DNA of 64,000 bases from Vitreoscilla filiformis (GTDB lineage: Bacteria; Pseudomonadota; Gammaproteobacteria; Burkholderiales; Burkholderiaceae_C). Under the pieces are notes generated by a model. The model did not search any database. It was given only the letters and a program-made list of their open reading frames with translations, and was not told the origin of the DNA. Shown here one piece after another: positions 38,436 to 49,108 of the stretch. Position 1 is the stretch's first letter. Every line of letters begins with the position of its first letter. The stretch is from the NCBI RefSeq assembly GCF_002222655.1, contig NZ_CP022423.1:434001-498000 (forward strand). Reading direction: 5' to 3'. Made by a program: the position numbers and the translations under genes.

Positions 38436-39329
38436 TTACTGGAACACCTCGGTCAACATGCGATCGACGCCCGCCTGCCAGTGCGGCAGCGTCAGGTCGA
38501 AGGCGTGGCACAGTTTGGCGGTGTCCAGGCGCGAATTCAGTGGCCGAGCGGCGGGCGTTGGGTAAGCGCTGGTCGGAATGGGGCGAATCGCCTCCGGTGC
38601 CACCTTGATCGGCTTGCCATGCGCCCGCGCCCATTCAATGACGTGCCGGGCGTAACCGTACCAACTGGTTTCACCACCCGCCACAAGGTGATAGGTGCCG
38701 CTCAGCGTCGGATCGACCAGCAAGCGGCGGATGGCATGGGCCGTCACGTCGGCCAGCAAATCGGCCCCGGTGGGGGCACCGATCTGGTCGTCGATGACGT
38801 TGAGCGCATCGCGCTCGGCAGCCAAACGCAGCATGGTGCGGGCGAAGTTGCCGCCGCGTGCCGCAAACACCCAGCTCGTGCGGAAAATGGCATGGCGGCA
38901 GCTGCTGGCACGGATCAGCTCTTCGCCTTCGAGTTTGGTGCGGCCATAGGCGCTCAACGGCGCGGTGGGCGCGTCTTCGGCACGCGGTGCTTGGCCGGAG
39001 CCGTCAAACACGTAATCGGTGCTGTAGTGAATCAGCAGCGCCCCGATGGCAGCGGCTTCACGCGCCAGCACGCCCGGCGCCAAGGCGTTGATGGCCCGGG
39101 CCAGCTCGGGCTCGCTTTCGGCTTTGTCCACCGCAGTGTGGGCGGCGGCATTGACGATCACCGTTGGCCGCACCGCTTGCACGGTGGCAGCGAGGGACTC
39201 AGGGCGGCTGAAGTCCCCGGCCAGCTCGGTGCTGTCGTGATCCAGGGCGACGATCTCGCCCAGCGGGGCCAACGCCCGCTGCAACTCCCAGCCGACTTGC
39301 CCGCCCTTGCCCAGCAGAAGAATTTTCAT
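38436..39329 (-). CDS. rfbD: dTDP-4-dehydrorhamnose reductase
   Basis: Final reduction giving dTDP-L-rhamnose. 297 residues from the ATG at 39329, NAD(P)-binding [51 protein letters not shown] (catalytic Tyr region), [12 protein letters not shown] (Y-x-x-x-K) and [17 protein letters not shown]. It starts 11 bp after rfbB and precedes rfbA by 50 bp. Confidence 0.95.
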   Translation of the reverse strand: MKILLLGKGGQVGWELQRALAPLGEIVALDHDSTELAGDFSRPESLAATVQAVRPTVIVNAAAHTAVDKAESEPELARAINALAPGVLAREAAAIGALLIHYSTDYVFDGSGQAPRAEDAPTAPLSAYGRTKLEGEELIRASSCRHAIFRTSWVFAARGGNFARTMLRLAAERDALNVIDDQIGAPTGADLLADVTAHAIRRLLVDPTLSGTYHLVAGGETSWYGYARHVIEWARAHGKPIKVAPEAIRPIPTSAYPTPAARPLNSRLDTAKLCHAFDLTLPHWQAGVDRMLTEVFQ

Positions 39330-39340
39330 GGTGAAACCTC

Positions 39341-40402
39341 TCAGCTGCGGGCGGCGTAGTTGGTGCTGACCCAGTCCTTGTAGGCGCCGCTTTGCACCTC
39401 GGCCACCCATTCGGCGTTGGCCAAGTACCACTCGACGGTCTTGCGGATGCCGGTTTCAAACGTCTCCGCCGGACGCCAACCCAGCTCGCGCTCGACCTTG
39501 CGGGCGTCGATGGCATAACGACGGTCGTGGCCCGGGCGGTCGGTCACGTAGGTGATGAGGCGGCTGTAAGGGCCGGCGGCATCGGGCTTGAGTTCGTCCA
39601 ACAGCGCGCACACCGTCTTGACGATGTCGATGTTGGCCTTCTCGTTCCAGCCCCCGATGTTGTAGGTTTCACCCAGGCGGCCACCGGCCAGCACGGCGCG
39701 AATGGCGCTGCAATGATCCTTCACGTACAGCCAATCGCGGATTTGCTGGCCGTCGCCGTACACCGGCAGCGGCTTGCCGGCCAGGGCGTTGACGATCATC
39801 AGCGGGATCAGCTTCTCGGGGAAGTGATAAGGGCCGTAGTTGTTCGAACAGTTGGTCGTCACCACGGGCAGGCCGTAGGTGTGGTGCCAAGCGCGCACCA
39901 AATGGTCGCTGGCGGCTTTGCTGGCCGAATACGGGCTGTTCGGCTCGAACGGATTGGTTTCGGCGAACGGCGGATCGGTGGGTTTGAGCGAGCCGTACAC
40001 CTCGTCCGTGCTGACGTGGTGGAAACGAAAGGCTGTTTTCTCGTCGCCTTGCAGCGTGTTCCAGAACGCCCGGGCCGCTTCCAGCAGCGTGAACGTGCCT
40101 TCGACGTTGGTTTTGATGAACTCGCCCGGGCCGTGGATGGAGCGATCCACATGGCTCTCCGCCGCGAAGTGAACGATGGCTCGCGGGCGATGGGTGGTCA
40201 GCAACTGATCGATGAGCGCCCGGTCACAGATGTCCCCTTTGACGAACACATGGCGCGCATCGCCTTCGAGCGACACCAAGTTGCGCAGGTTGCCAGCGTA
40301 GGTCAGGGCATCCAGGTTGATGACGGGTTCATCGGACTGGGCGAGCCAATCCAGGACGAAATTGCTGCCGATGAAACCAGCGCCGCCGGTGACCAGAATC
40401 AT
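39341..40402 (-). CDS. rfbB: dTDP-glucose 4,6-dehydratase
   Basis: Second step of dTDP-rhamnose synthesis, NAD-dependent. 353 residues from the ATG at 40402: [20 protein letters not shown], the catalytic [13 protein letters not shown] (Asp-Glu), [20 protein letters not shown] (Y-x-x-x-K) and [19 protein letters not shown]. It is the first gene of the minus-strand polysaccharide operon, divergent from the DEAD-box helicase across 114 bp. Confidence 0.96.
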   Translation of the reverse strand: MILVTGGAGFIGSNFVLDWLAQSDEPVINLDALTYAGNLRNLVSLEGDARHVFVKGDICDRALIDQLLTTHRPRAIVHFAAESHVDRSIHGPGEFIKTNVEGTFTLLEAARAFWNTLQGDEKTAFRFHHVSTDEVYGSLKPTDPPFAETNPFEPNSPYSASKAASDHLVRAWHHTYGLPVVTTNCSNNYGPYHFPEKLIPLMIVNALAGKPLPVYGDGQQIRDWLYVKDHCSAIRAVLAGGRLGETYNIGGWNEKANIDIVKTVCALLDELKPDAAGPYSRLITYVTDRPGHDRRYAIDARKVERELGWRPAETFETGIRKTVEWYLANAEWVAEVQSGAYKDWVSTNYAARS

Positions 40403-40516
40403 GTCAAATTCCCTCGAAAAACGCGGCCCCAAACCGCCGCTCATTTGAAACTGCCGGAGCAATCTCCCCAGCAGCGGCAGTGTACCGATGATGCGCGGCA
40501 ACGATAATGCTGGCCA

Positions 40517-42031
40517 ATGACGATCGAATCCCTAGCCTGTGCGGCCCAGGCAGACTCCGCTGCCGCATCTTCTCCCCCTGCGGCACCCGCGCGTTTTGAC
40601 ACCCTGCCGCTCGACGCCAAGTTGTTGCGTGCGGTGGCCGATCAGGGCTATGCCTTCATGACGCCGATCCAAGCCAAGGCCATTCCTGTGGTGCTGGCTG
40701 GGCGCGATGTGATGGGCGCTGCCCAAACCGGCACGGGCAAAACCGCCGCGTTCTCCATCCCGCTGCTGCAAAAGATGATGCGGCACGAAAACGCCAGCGC
40801 TTCGCCCGCCCGCCATCCCGTACGCGCCCTGGTGCTGGCCCCAACGCGTGAGCTGGCCGACCAAGTTGCCAACAACGTCAAGGCCTACGCCAAGCACAGC
40901 AACCTGCGGGTGGCCGTGGTGTTCGGCGGGGTGGACATGAAACCGCAAGCGGCTGAATTGAAAGGCGGCGTCGAGGTGCTGATCGCCACGCCGGGCCGGC
41001 TGTTGGATCACATTGAAGCCAAGAACTGCGTGCTCAACCAAGTCGAATACGTCGTGCTCGACGAGGCCGACCGCATGTTGGACATCGGCTTTTTGCCCGA
41101 CCTGCAACGCATCCTCAGTTACCTGCCCCAAGGCAACCGCCAAACGCTGCTGTTTTCGGCCACGTTCTCGCCCGAGATCAAAAAGCTGGCGGGCAGTTAC
41201 TTGCAAAACCCTGAGCTGGTCGAAGTCGCCCGGCCCAACGCCACGGCCACCAACGTTGAGCAGGTGTTCCTGAGCGTCAGCGAGGACGACAAGCGCCGCG
41301 TGATCGTCAAACAGTTGCGTGAGCGCAACATTCCGCAAGCGATTGTGTTCGTCAACTCCAAGCTCGGCGCAGCGCGGCTGGCCCGTTCCTTCGAGCGCGA
41401 CAACCTGCGCACCGCCGCCCTGCACGGCGATAAGAGTCAAGACGAACGGCTGAAGTCCCTCGCCGCCTTCAAAGCTGGCGAAGTGGATGTGCTGGTGGCC
41501 ACCGACGTGGCCGCACGCGGCATCGACATCGCCGACCTGCCCGCCGTGTTCAACTTCGACGTGCCGTTCAACGCCGAGGACTATGTACACCGCATTGGCC
41601 GCACCGGTCGGGCAGGGGCATCGGGGGTGGCGATCACTTTGGTGACGCACGAGGACGCCCGCCTCATCGGCGAGGTCGAAAAGCTCATCAAAAAGAAAAT
41701 CGAGCTGCAAGCCGTGGAGCTGGACGACGATCGACCGCGCCGCAACACCTGGCGCCGCCGTGAGGACGAAGACGAACGCCCCTACGACGCCGCCGCCGGT
41801 ACCAGCTACGCGTCGCCGCCCCCGCCGCGCAGCAGCGGCCCACGCCGTTCGTCTTACTCCCCGCGTGACCCGTTCTTCGACCAGCCCTACGTCCCGCAGG
41901 CGTCGAACGCGCCCGCTGCCTGGGAAAACACCGACCCGGTGGTGCCCACGCCGTCGCACGCCCGGATGTCCCCCAACATCCGCCCGAAGCGCAAACTGGC
42001 CGCGCTGCTGGGCGGTGGCCCGAAAGCGTGA
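40517..42031 (+). CDS. DEAD-box RNA helicase (RhlE-like)
   Basis: 504 residues with the full set of DEAD-box motifs: [15 protein letters not shown]-motif GYAFMTPIQ, motif I AQTGTGKT (about 73-80), [18 protein letters not shown] in VLDEADRML (about 180-188), SAT in LLFSATF, and [12 protein letters not shown] (motif VI). The C-terminal ~110 residues are low-complexity, rich in Arg, Pro and Ser, typical of RhlE-type helicases that act on structured RNA. A GATAAT-like -10 lies only 9 bp before the ATG, so the transcript may have a very short leader. The stop overlaps the VanZ-like gene. Confidence 0.93.
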   Translation: MTIESLACAAQADSAAASSPPAAPARFDTLPLDAKLLRAVADQGYAFMTPIQAKAIPVVLAGRDVMGAAQTGTGKTAAFSIPLLQKMMRHENASASPARHPVRALVLAPTRELADQVANNVKAYAKHSNLRVAVVFGGVDMKPQAAELKGGVEVLIATPGRLLDHIEAKNCVLNQVEYVVLDEADRMLDIGFLPDLQRILSYLPQGNRQTLLFSATFSPEIKKLAGSYLQNPELVEVARPNATATNVEQVFLSVSEDDKRRVIVKQLRERNIPQAIVFVNSKLGAARLARSFERDNLRTAALHGDKSQDERLKSLAAFKAGEVDVLVATDVAARGIDIADLPAVFNFDVPFNAEDYVHRIGRTGRAGASGVAITLVTHEDARLIGEVEKLIKKKIELQAVELDDDRPRRNTWRRREDEDERPYDAAAGTSYASPPPPRSSGPRRSSYSPRDPFFDQPYVPQASNAPAAWENTDPVVPTPSHARMSPNIRPKRKLAALLGGGPKA

Positions 42032-42408
42032 TGCCCCGACGCATCCGGCCCTGGCTGTGGCGGGCCGTGCTCCTGCTGCTGTTGCTGGTGGGCTGGCAAA
42101 TCGCGCTGGCCCCCGTGACTTCCCACGCACCGGATTGGTTTGAAAACGCTGACAAGGTGCGTCATGCCGGCGCGTTTTTCATCTTTTGGTGCGTGGGCGC
42201 CCCCGGATTTGCGCGATCACGCTGGCTGTGGCTGGCCGGGGGGTTGCTGGGGTACGGCGCGGCCATCGAAATCGGGCAGGGCCTGCTCACGACAGATCGT
42301 GATGCATCTTTTGCCGACTGGATCGCCGACGCCCTGGGCTTGGCGTTGGGGCATCAGGTTGCCAACCACATGAAGACCGCTGGTAGTTTGTCGGGCAAGT
42401 TCCGCTGA
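42031..42408 (+). CDS. VanZ-like family membrane protein
   Basis: 125 residues with an N-terminal membrane helix (RPWLWRAVLLLLLLVGWQIA), two more around 45-85 (HAGAFFIFWCVGAPGF, WLWLAGGLLGYGAAIEIGQG) and a final amphipathic segment DWIADALGLALGHQVA. DKVRHAGAFFIFW and ASFADWIADALG are VanZ-like motifs. Function unknown outside the teicoplanin-resistance founder. The ATG shares one base with the helicase stop (TGATG). The end overlaps the convergent methyltransferase gene by 55 bp. Confidence 0.82.
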   Translation: MPRRIRPWLWRAVLLLLLLVGWQIALAPVTSHAPDWFENADKVRHAGAFFIFWCVGAPGFARSRWLWLAGGLLGYGAAIEIGQGLLTTDRDASFADWIADALGLALGHQVANHMKTAGSLSGKFR

Positions 42409-43151
42409 GGCTCGGGCAAACGGCGCCAATCCGCCACCTTGAGGGTGCGGCACCAGCCGTCGGCGCTGGTCAAGCCGCACGCCACGCTCAGGCGCGTGCC
42501 CGGTTGCAAGTGCTGCAACAACGCAGCCAGCACGGGCGTGTTGCGATAAGGCGTTTCGATCACCAGTTGCGTTTGCCCTTCTTGGCGCGAACGCTGCTCC
42601 AACTCGCGGATGCGCTTGGCGCGGCTGGCGGCGTCCTGCGGCAAATAGCCCTCAAACGCGAACCGCTGGCCGTTGAGCCCACTGGCCGCCAAGCCCAAGG
42701 TGAGCGAGCTGGGCCCAGGCAGCGGCTCCACCACCACCCCCAGCGCGTGCGCCTGCTGCACCAACACCGCCCCCGGGTCGGCCACGGCGGGCAGACCGGC
42801 TTCGGACAGCAGCCCGACGTCCTCGCCCGCCAGCGCCGGCGCCAGCAGCTCGCGCCAAGCAGCGCTGTCGTCCCCCGACGCGCCGGGCGCCGCCGTAGCC
42901 CCCTTGCGCGGGCGCGGCAGTTCTCGAATGGACAAGGTTTGCAGCGGCGCCACCAACGGCACCACGGCTTCGACCCGCTTCAGAAAGGCCCGGGTGGTTT
43001 TGGCGTTTTCCACCGCCCAATGCCGCAAGCCCGCTGCACGGCGCACCACGCCAGCGCTGAGGATGTGCTCGATGGGCTCGGGGGCAGCACCCAAATCCAG
43101 GGTGTTGGGCACCAGCACCAGCCGGCCCAAGGGTGTGGCGGCGCGGTTCAT
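42354..43151 (-). CDS. SAM-dependent methyltransferase (tetrapyrrole methylase/RsmI-like family)
   Basis: 265 residues from the ATG at 43151. The order of motifs is that of the tetrapyrrole methylase superfamily: LVLVPNTLDLGAAPEPIEHI near the N-terminus, VGLLSEAGLPAVADPGAVLV (about 118-137, as in RsmI's SDAGTPxISDPG), VVVEPLPGPSSLTLGLAASG, and FEGYLPQDAASRAKRIRELE. It resembles RsmI but is a distinct paralogue found in Betaproteobacteria; the substrate is unknown. Starts within the stop of maf (ATGA overlap of 4 bp). Confidence 0.82.
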   Translation of the reverse strand: MNRAATPLGRLVLVPNTLDLGAAPEPIEHILSAGVVRRAAGLRHWAVENAKTTRAFLKRVEAVVPLVAPLQTLSIRELPRPRKGATAAPGASGDDSAAWRELLAPALAGEDVGLLSEAGLPAVADPGAVLVQQAHALGVVVEPLPGPSSLTLGLAASGLNGQRFAFEGYLPQDAASRAKRIRELEQRSRQEGQTQLVIETPYRNTPVLAALLQHLQPGTRLSVACGLTSADGWCRTLKVADWRRLPEPQRNLPDKLPAVFMWLAT

Positions 43152-43762
43152 TGGGCGCAGCGCAGCACGTCCAACCCCGCTTCGCGCAGCAACCGGGTGG
43201 TGTGGATCAGCGGCAGACCGATGAGCGCCGTCGGGTCGTCTGACTCGATGGCGTCCAGCAGGCCGATGCCCAAGGTTTCGCATTTGGCGCTGCCGGCGCA
43301 GTCATAGGGTTGCTCCAGGCGCAGGTAGCGCTCGATGTCCTCCTCCGACAGCGGGCGGAACGTGACGCCCACCGGCGCCAAGTGGCTGCGGGTGAAGCCG
43401 GTGTCGGCGCGCACCACGGCGATGGCAGTTTGAAACACCACCGTCCGCCCGCTCATGCGGCGGAGCTGGGCCACGGCGCGCTCATGCGTACCGGGTTTGC
43501 CGATGGGCTCACCGTCCAGATCGGCCACTTGGTCGGCACCAATCACCACCGCCTGCGGATGCAGCACCGCCACGGCCTGGGCCTTGGCCAACGCCAGGCG
43601 GGTGGCCAAGGAGGCAGGCATTTCACCCGGCTGAGGAGTTTCGTCCACCTGAGGCGAGGCGACGGCAAAAGGCACACGCAGGCGCTCCAGCAATTCGCGC
43701 CGGTAGCGGGAGGTCGAGCCCAAAATGAGTTCGGGAACGGAAGGCAGAGCAGAAGCAGTCAT
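43148..43762 (-). CDS. Maf-like nucleotide pyrophosphatase (7-methyl-GTP type, YceF-like)
   Basis: 204 residues from the ATG at 43762. LILGSTSRYRRELLERLRVP is the Maf N-terminal signature, with QVDETP (about 41-46), VVIGADQVADLDGEPIGKPG and the C-terminal GLPLIHTTRLLREAGLDVL. Position next to yceD-rpmF-plsX suggests the YceF subgroup, which hydrolyses m7GTP and protects against modified nucleotides. It is divergent from yceD (37 bp gap). Confidence 0.87.
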   Translation of the reverse strand: MTASALPSVPELILGSTSRYRRELLERLRVPFAVASPQVDETPQPGEMPASLATRLALAKAQAVAVLHPQAVVIGADQVADLDGEPIGKPGTHERAVAQLRRMSGRTVVFQTAIAVVRADTGFTRSHLAPVGVTFRPLSEEDIERYLRLEQPYDCAGSAKCETLGIGLLDAIESDDPTALIGLPLIHTTRLLREAGLDVLRCAQ

Positions 43763-43799
43763 GGCGGCGATTGTCCCCCGCGCCCGTACACTGACGGGG

Positions 43800-44357
43800 A
43801 TGAAGCACAAACCCCTCGATCCTCGGCGGCTGGACGTGGCCGCGCTGGCGCAACGCGCCGAACAGCTCTCGGGTGAATGGCCGTTGGCCGATTTGGAACG
43901 GCTCGCCGACGCGGCTGTCACCAGTGCGCCCACGTTCGCCAGCAGCGTCGTGCGCTGGCAGGTGACGGGGGATGCGCGCCCGGTCAAGGGCGGCGCCGCC
44001 GAGATTTGGATGCACATCGCTGCCGAAGTGACGCTGCCGCTGTGCTGCCAACTGTGCCTCGGGCCGGTGGCCACCGAAGTGACGGTGGATCGCTGGTTGC
44101 GCTTCGTCGCCGATGAAACACAGGCCGCCGCCTTGGACGCCGATTCTGAGGATGACGTGCTGGCCCTGTCCCGCGAGCTGGACGTGCGCGAGTTGATCGA
44201 AGACGAGCTGCTGCTGGAGTTGCCCTTGGTGCCGACGCACGAGGACGAATGCCCAGAGCCCCTGCCCCGCCCCGCCGACGACTTGGACGAAACCAACGAC
44301 GAAACCCCAGCCGCCAACCCCTTCGCCGCCCTGGCCGCACTGCGTAAACCGAATTGA
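43800..44357 (+). CDS. yceD: YceD/DUF177 family protein
   Basis: 185 residues. The conserved LPLCCQLCLGPVATEVTVDR (CxxC pair, about 80-99) and EDELLLELPLVPTHEDECPE (about 135-154) define the DUF177 family, which sits immediately upstream of rpmF in most bacteria and affects 23S rRNA/50S maturation in some. Start is the ATG at 43800 shared with no other gene. The C-terminal tail is acidic and low-complexity. Confidence 0.9.
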   Translation: MKHKPLDPRRLDVAALAQRAEQLSGEWPLADLERLADAAVTSAPTFASSVVRWQVTGDARPVKGGAAEIWMHIAAEVTLPLCCQLCLGPVATEVTVDRWLRFVADETQAAALDADSEDDVLALSRELDVRELIEDELLLELPLVPTHEDECPEPLPRPADDLDETNDETPAANPFAALAALRKPN

Positions 44358-44366
44358 GTCCCAGGG

Positions 44367-44375
44367 TGCTATAAT
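44367..44375 (+). promoter_or_regulatory. Extended -10 promoter before rpmF
   Basis: TGCTATAAT is a consensus extended -10 element (TGnTATAAT) 10 bp after the yceD stop. No good -35 hexamer lies at the right distance, as is common for this promoter class. It would give a 5' leader of about 120 nt before the rpmF start at 44505. Confidence 0.7.
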
Positions 44376-44504
44376 CGCCGGCTTTTCCGATTTCAGTGGC
44401 CGTGATCCGTGCCTGGCCCTTTGGGGTGCGCGGGTGGTGCCTGTGAAGTCGTCTTCGACCCAACATCTGCCTCGCCGGGGAATCCGGCGCTCCAGGAGCA
44501 TCCC

Positions 44505-44687
44505 ATGGCTGTTCAGCAAAACAAAAAGTCGCCTTCCAAGCGCGGCATGCACCGTTCGCACAACGCCCTGACCCAACCGGGCACCGCGATCGAAGCCACC
44601 ACCGGCGAAATCCACCTGCGCCACCACATCAGCCCGACCGGCTTCTACCGTGGCCGCAAGGTTCTGAAGACCAAGGCCGACGCCTGA
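44505..44687 (+). CDS. rpmF: 50S ribosomal protein L32
   Basis: 60 residues, basic, starting [20 protein letters not shown] and ending with [14 protein letters not shown], a typical betaproteobacterial L32. The zinc-binding cysteines of some L32 forms are absent, as in E. coli. CAGGAG lies 7 bases before the ATG. The 140-bp gap to plsX holds a hairpin GCGCATCC (44704-44711) / GGATGCGC (44719-44726) without a T tract. Confidence 0.97.
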   Translation: MAVQQNKKSPSKRGMHRSHNALTQPGTAIEATTGEIHLRHHISPTGFYRGRKVLKTKADA

Positions 44688-44827
44688 TCGTCTGGGTTGA
44701 GGCGCGCATCCCCACGTCGGATGCGCCCGTGATTCCCCTGTCTGCCCGTGTCCTCCCGGCTGCTTGTTGGCAGGGTGACGCGGGCTTTGTCATCTGGGGC
44801 TGCTGAATCATCGAGAGCTGTGCCGTC

Positions 44828-45916
44828 GTGTCTTCCTCCCTTCCTCTGAAACCGCTGGAGCGTGTGCGCATCGCCGTGGATTGCATGGGCGGTGACCATG
44901 GCCCTTCCGTGACGCTGCCAGCCTGTCAAGCATTCCTGACGGCCCACCCCGATGTCGAACTGGTGCTGGTCGGTACCGCCGACGCCTTGGCCCCGGCGGC
45001 GGCGTGGCCGCGCTGCACGCTGGTGACAGCCAGCGAGGTCGTGGCCATGGACGATCCAGTGGAAGTGGCCCTGCGGCGCAAGCGCGATTCGTCGATGCGC
45101 GTGGCCATCACCCAGGTCAAACCCGATGCAACGGGCCTCACCCGTGCCGATGCGTGCGTGTCCGCCGGTAACACCGGAGCGCTCATGGCAGTGGCGCGCT
45201 ACATCCTCAAGACCTTTGACGGTATCGACCGCCCCGCCATCGCCGCCATGTTGCCCAACTCGACCGGGGGCTTCACCAAGGTGCTGGATTTGGGCGCCAA
45301 CGTCGATTGCTCGGCCGAACACCTGCTGCAATTTGCCATCATGGGCAGCGCCCTGGTGGCAGCGCTGGACGGCAAAAACGCCCCCACGGTCGGCCTGCTC
45401 AACATCGGCGAAGAAGACATCAAGGGCAGCGAAGTCATCAAGCGTGCCGGTGAACTGCTGCGTCAAGCTGGCGCCGCTGGGTTGATCAACTTCCAGGGCA
45501 ACGTCGAAGGCAACGACATCTTCAAAGGCACCACCGATTTGGTGGTGTGCGATGGTTTCGTCGGCAACGTCGCCCTCAAAACCGCCGAAGGCCTCGCCAG
45601 CATGATTTCCGGCTTCATCAAGGCCGAATTCACCCGCAACGCCTGGACGCGCATCGTGGCGCTGGTGGCCTTGCCGGTGCTCAACCGCTTCAAAGGCCGG
45701 GTCGATTACCGCCGTTACGGCGGCGCCACCCTGCTGGGGCTGCGCGGCTTGGTGTTCAAAGCGCACGGCTCCTCGGATGCGTTCGCCTTCCAGAACGCCT
45801 TGCAGCGCGCTTATGATGCCGCCCGCAACCGCATGCTCGATCAAGTGCGAGACCGGGTCGTCAGCGCCTTGCAGGCCATGCCCGCTGCGCCGGACACCGC
45901 CCGTCAAGCCGCTTGA
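44828..45916 (+). CDS. plsX: Phosphate acyltransferase PlsX
   Basis: Makes acyl-phosphate from acyl-ACP for phospholipid synthesis. 362 residues; the start is a GTG at 44828, supported by the short distance to [20 protein letters not shown] (about 17-36), the family N-terminal motif. Other conserved blocks are [40 protein letters not shown], and [19 protein letters not shown]. It starts the fab gene run. Confidence 0.94.
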   Translation: MSSSLPLKPLERVRIAVDCMGGDHGPSVTLPACQAFLTAHPDVELVLVGTADALAPAAAWPRCTLVTASEVVAMDDPVEVALRRKRDSSMRVAITQVKPDATGLTRADACVSAGNTGALMAVARYILKTFDGIDRPAIAAMLPNSTGGFTKVLDLGANVDCSAEHLLQFAIMGSALVAALDGKNAPTVGLLNIGEEDIKGSEVIKRAGELLRQAGAAGLINFQGNVEGNDIFKGTTDLVVCDGFVGNVALKTAEGLASMISGFIKAEFTRNAWTRIVALVALPVLNRFKGRVDYRRYGGATLLGLRGLVFKAHGSSDAFAFQNALQRAYDAARNRMLDQVRDRVVSALQAMPAAPDTARQAA

Positions 45917-45954
45917 GCGCTCGGACGCACAAAACAACACTCGCTTTGAATCCG

Positions 45955-46944
45955 ATGTCCCAGCCTTCTTCCCGCTACGCCCGCATCACGGGCACTGGCA
46001 GCGCGCTGCCGACCCGCCGCGTCACCAATGCGGACATGGCCGCTGAACTGGCCCAACGCGGGCTGGAAACGTCGGATGAGTGGATCGTCGAGCGCACCGG
46101 CATCCGGGCGCGCCATTTCGCCGCCCCCGACCAAACGTCGAGTGACCTGGGCGCCGAAGCCGCCCGCCGGGCCATCGAAGCCGCTGGACGTCAAGCACAA
46201 GATGTCGATCTGATCATCGTCGCCACGTCCACGCCGGACATGGTCTTCCCCTCCACCGCCACCATCGTGCAACGCAAGCTCGGCATCCAAGGTTGCCCGG
46301 CGTTTGACGTGCAGGCGGTGTGCTCGGGTTTCATTTACGCCCTGTCGGTGGCGGACGCGATGATTCGCACGGGCGCGGCCAACTGCGCCCTGGTGATCGG
46401 TGCCGAAGTGTTCTCGCGCATCCTGAATTTTGAAGACCGCACCACCTGCGTGTTGTTCGGTGACGGCGCCGGCGCCGTGCTGCTGGAAGCTTCGGCCGAA
46501 CCCGGCATCCTCGCCACCAAACTGCATGCCGACGGGCGTTACCGCGAAATCCTCGAAGTGCCGGGCACCGTGTCGGGCGGCCAAGTCATCGGTTCGCCGC
46601 TGTTGACGATGGACGGCCAAGCGGTGTTTAAACTCGCCGTGACTGTGCTGGGTGAAGTGGCCAACGAAGTGCTGGAAGCCGCAGGCCGCAGCGCCGCCAG
46701 CGTGGATTGGCTGATCCCGCACCAAGCCAACGTGCGGATCATGCAAGGCACCGCCCGCAAACTAAAACTGCCGATGGAAAAAGTGGTGGTGACGGTGCAA
46801 GAACACGGCAACACCTCGGCGGCCTCCATCCCGCTGGCCCTGGATCAGGCTGTGCGCGCCGGCCAAGTGCAGCGCGGCCAAACCCTGCTGCTCGAAGGCG
46901 TGGGCGGCGGCTTCACCTGGGGCGCGGTGCTGCTGGACTTCTGA
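45955..46944 (+). CDS. fabH: Beta-ketoacyl-ACP synthase III
   Basis: Condenses acetyl-CoA with malonyl-ACP to begin fatty-acid synthesis. 329 residues from the ATG at 45955 (an earlier GTG in frame is less likely). The Cys-His-Asn triad appears in [13 protein letters not shown] (about 110-122), [13 protein letters not shown] (about 252-264) and [14 protein letters not shown] (about 284-297). Starts 38 bp after plsX. Confidence 0.95.
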   Translation: MSQPSSRYARITGTGSALPTRRVTNADMAAELAQRGLETSDEWIVERTGIRARHFAAPDQTSSDLGAEAARRAIEAAGRQAQDVDLIIVATSTPDMVFPSTATIVQRKLGIQGCPAFDVQAVCSGFIYALSVADAMIRTGAANCALVIGAEVFSRILNFEDRTTCVLFGDGAGAVLLEASAEPGILATKLHADGRYREILEVPGTVSGGQVIGSPLLTMDGQAVFKLAVTVLGEVANEVLEAAGRSAASVDWLIPHQANVRIMQGTARKLKLPMEKVVVTVQEHGNTSAASIPLALDQAVRAGQVQRGQTLLLEGVGGGFTWGAVLLDF

Positions 46945-47000
46945 AGCCCGCTCCGGCAGCGCGCTTCGGCCCTTCCCCCTCAACCGACAACCCTCACACC

Positions 47001-47942
47001 ATGACTGCGTTTGCGTTCGTTTTCCCCGGCCAGGGCTCCCAGGCCGTGGGCATGCTCGACGTCTGGGGCGATCACCCGGCGGTGGCCGCCACGTTGGCAG
47101 AAGCCTCGGCCGCTTTGGGCGAAGACATCGGCGCCCTGATCAAAACCGGCCCGAAAGAACAACTCGACCTCACCACCAACACCCAGCCGGTGATGCTGAC
47201 AGCGGGCATCGCCTGCTATCGCGCTTGGTTGGCCGAAGGCGGCGCCGTGCCCGCCGCCGTAGCTGGTCACTCGCTCGGCGAGTACACCGCCCTGGTGGCC
47301 TCCGGCGTGCTGACCCTGGCCGACGCGCTGCCCCTGGTGCGCCTGCGTGCCCAAGCCATGCAAGAAGCTGTGCCGGTGGGCGTGGGCGCAATGGCGGCCA
47401 TCCTCGGCCTGGACGCTGAAGCCGTGCGCGTCGGTTGCGCCGAAGCCAGCGCTGCGGCGCCGGGTGAAGTCGTCGAAGCGGTGAACTTCAACGATCCGAA
47501 GCAAACCGTGATCGCGGGTAGCAAAGCCGGCGTGGCCAAGGGCTGCGAGGTGCTGAAGGCCAAGGGCGCCAAGCGCGCACTGCCACTGCCGGTGTCCGCG
47601 CCGTTCCACTCCAGCTTGATGAAGCCGGCTGCCGAGCGCCTGAAGGCCCGTCTGGCCGAAATCACCCTGGCTGCCCCGCAAATCCCGGTGGTGAACAACA
47701 TCGACGTGGCCGTGCAAACCGACGCCGACGCCATCCGCGATGCGCTCTACCGCCAAGCTTTCGGCCCGGTGCGTTGGGTCGAAGTGGTGCAAGCGCTGTG
47801 TGCGCGGGGCCTCAGCCACATTTACGAGTGTGGCCCGGGCAAGGTGCTGTCGGGCATGGTCAAGCGCATCGACGCTGAAGCCATCACCGCCTGTGTGTTT
47901 GATCCGGCCACGCTGGCCGACGTGAAGGGAGCCCTCGCATGA
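47001..47942 (+). CDS. fabD: Malonyl-CoA:ACP transacylase
   Basis: Loads malonyl groups on ACP. 313 residues from the ATG at 47001. It begins MTAFAFVFPGQGSQAVGMLD, has the nucleophile motif VAGHSLGEYTALVAS (about 88-102), and the His region VSAPFHSSLMKPAAERL (about 199-215). The frame before 47001 lies in fabH and is not coding. Overlaps fabG by 4 bp (ATGA). Confidence 0.95.
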   Translation: MTAFAFVFPGQGSQAVGMLDVWGDHPAVAATLAEASAALGEDIGALIKTGPKEQLDLTTNTQPVMLTAGIACYRAWLAEGGAVPAAVAGHSLGEYTALVASGVLTLADALPLVRLRAQAMQEAVPVGVGAMAAILGLDAEAVRVGCAEASAAAPGEVVEAVNFNDPKQTVIAGSKAGVAKGCEVLKAKGAKRALPLPVSAPFHSSLMKPAAERLKARLAEITLAAPQIPVVNNIDVAVQTDADAIRDALYRQAFGPVRWVEVVQALCARGLSHIYECGPGKVLSGMVKRIDAEAITACVFDPATLADVKGALA

Positions 47943-48688
47943 GCGCCGTTTCGACCCAAGGTCAAGTCGCCCTCGTGACGGGTGCCACCCGTGGCATTGG
48001 CCGCGCCATCGCCCTGGCCCTGGCCGCCAAAGGCATGAAAGTGATCGGCACCGCCACCAGCGAAGCGGGTGCCAACGCCATCACCGATGCCCTGGCTGAA
48101 TTTCCTGGCTGCAAAGGTGTGGTGCTGAACGTGAACGACGCCGCCGCCTGCGACGCCCTCATCGACACCGTGGCCAAAGAAAACGGTGGCCTGCATGTGC
48201 TGGTGAACAACGCCGGCATCACCCGCGACACCCTGGCCATGCGCATGAAGGACGAGGACTGGGATGCGGTGCTGGACACCAACCTCAAAGCCGTCTTCCG
48301 CCTGAGCCGCGCCGTGATCCGCCCGATGATGAAACAGCGCTATGGCCGCATCGTCAGCATCACGTCGGTGGTGGGCGCTTCGGGCAACCCGGGGCAGGCC
48401 AACTATGCTGCCGCCAAGGCCGGACTGGCCGGCATGACACGCGCCCTGGCGCGTGAACTGGGCAGTCGGGGCATCACCGTCAACTGCGTCGCGCCGGGTT
48501 TCATCGCCACCGACATGACGGAAGTCCTGCCCGAAGATCAGAAAAAAGCCCTGATGTCGCAGATTCCGCTGCAACGCCTGGGCCAACCGCAAGAGATCGC
48601 TCATGCGGTCGCCTTCCTCGCTTCCCCGGAAGCGGGTTACATCACCGGTTCTGAACTGCACGTCAACGGCGGCATGTTCATGAACTGA
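47939..48688 (+). CDS. fabG: 3-oxoacyl-ACP reductase
   Basis: NADPH-dependent short-chain dehydrogenase of fatty-acid elongation. 249 residues, with [16 protein letters not shown] (about 13-28), [14 protein letters not shown], the catalytic Ser in [20 protein letters not shown] (Y-x-x-x-K) and the C-terminal [13 protein letters not shown]. Coupled to fabD by ATGA overlap, followed after 89 bp by acpP. Confidence 0.96.
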   Translation: MSAVSTQGQVALVTGATRGIGRAIALALAAKGMKVIGTATSEAGANAITDALAEFPGCKGVVLNVNDAAACDALIDTVAKENGGLHVLVNNAGITRDTLAMRMKDEDWDAVLDTNLKAVFRLSRAVIRPMMKQRYGRIVSITSVVGASGNPGQANYAAAKAGLAGMTRALARELGSRGITVNCVAPGFIATDMTEVLPEDQKKALMSQIPLQRLGQPQEIAHAVAFLASPEAGYITGSELHVNGGMFMN

Positions 48689-48777
48689 GGTCATGGCCGG
48701 AGACCTTGCGCCGGGAGCCCCGGCGTAGAATCCGGCCCGTTTTCACGCCAACCCCCTCGTCTGGAGGAGTCAAAGTC

Positions 48778-49017
48778 ATGAGTATCGAAGCACGCGTCAA
48801 GAAGATCATTGCCGAGCAACTGGGTGTTGCCGAAGAAGAAGTCACCGCTGAAAAGTCCTTCGTGGCCGATCTGGGCGCCGACTCGCTGGACACCGTCGAG
48901 CTGGTGATGGCCCTGGAAGACGAATTCGGCATCGAAATTCCTGACGAAGAGGCTGAGAAGATCACCACCGTCAAGGCTGCCATCGACTACGCCGTCGCCA
49001 ACTCGGCTGCGGCTTAA
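48778..49017 (+). CDS. acpP: Acyl carrier protein
   Basis: 79 residues, acidic, four-helix carrier whose Ser36 in [12 protein letters not shown] receives the phosphopantetheine arm (by AcpS, encoded 12 kb downstream). Start [17 protein letters not shown] after GGAGGAG. Length and sequence are standard. The 91-bp gap before fabF contains a G/C-rich hairpin. Confidence 0.97.
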   Translation: MSIEARVKKIIAEQLGVAEEEVTAEKSFVADLGADSLDTVELVMALEDEFGIEIPDEEAEKITTVKAAIDYAVANSAAA

Positions 49018-49020
49018 TCA

Positions 49021-49084
49021 GCGGGCAGCGCTGCACCCCCCAGCCGCTTCGGTCGGCCTTGGGATGCGGCGCCCGCTTTGTTTT
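49021..49084 (+). terminator. Possible terminator/attenuator between acpP and fabF
   Basis: GCGGGC (49021-49026) pairs with GCCCGC (49071-49076), with additional partial pairing inside, and is followed by TTTGTTTT. Its position just after acpP is consistent with partial termination that keeps acpP transcripts abundant. The stem is long-range and imperfect, so this is weak. Confidence 0.4.
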
Positions 49085-49108
49085 CCACGATCCTGACTGT
49101 CTGAACGC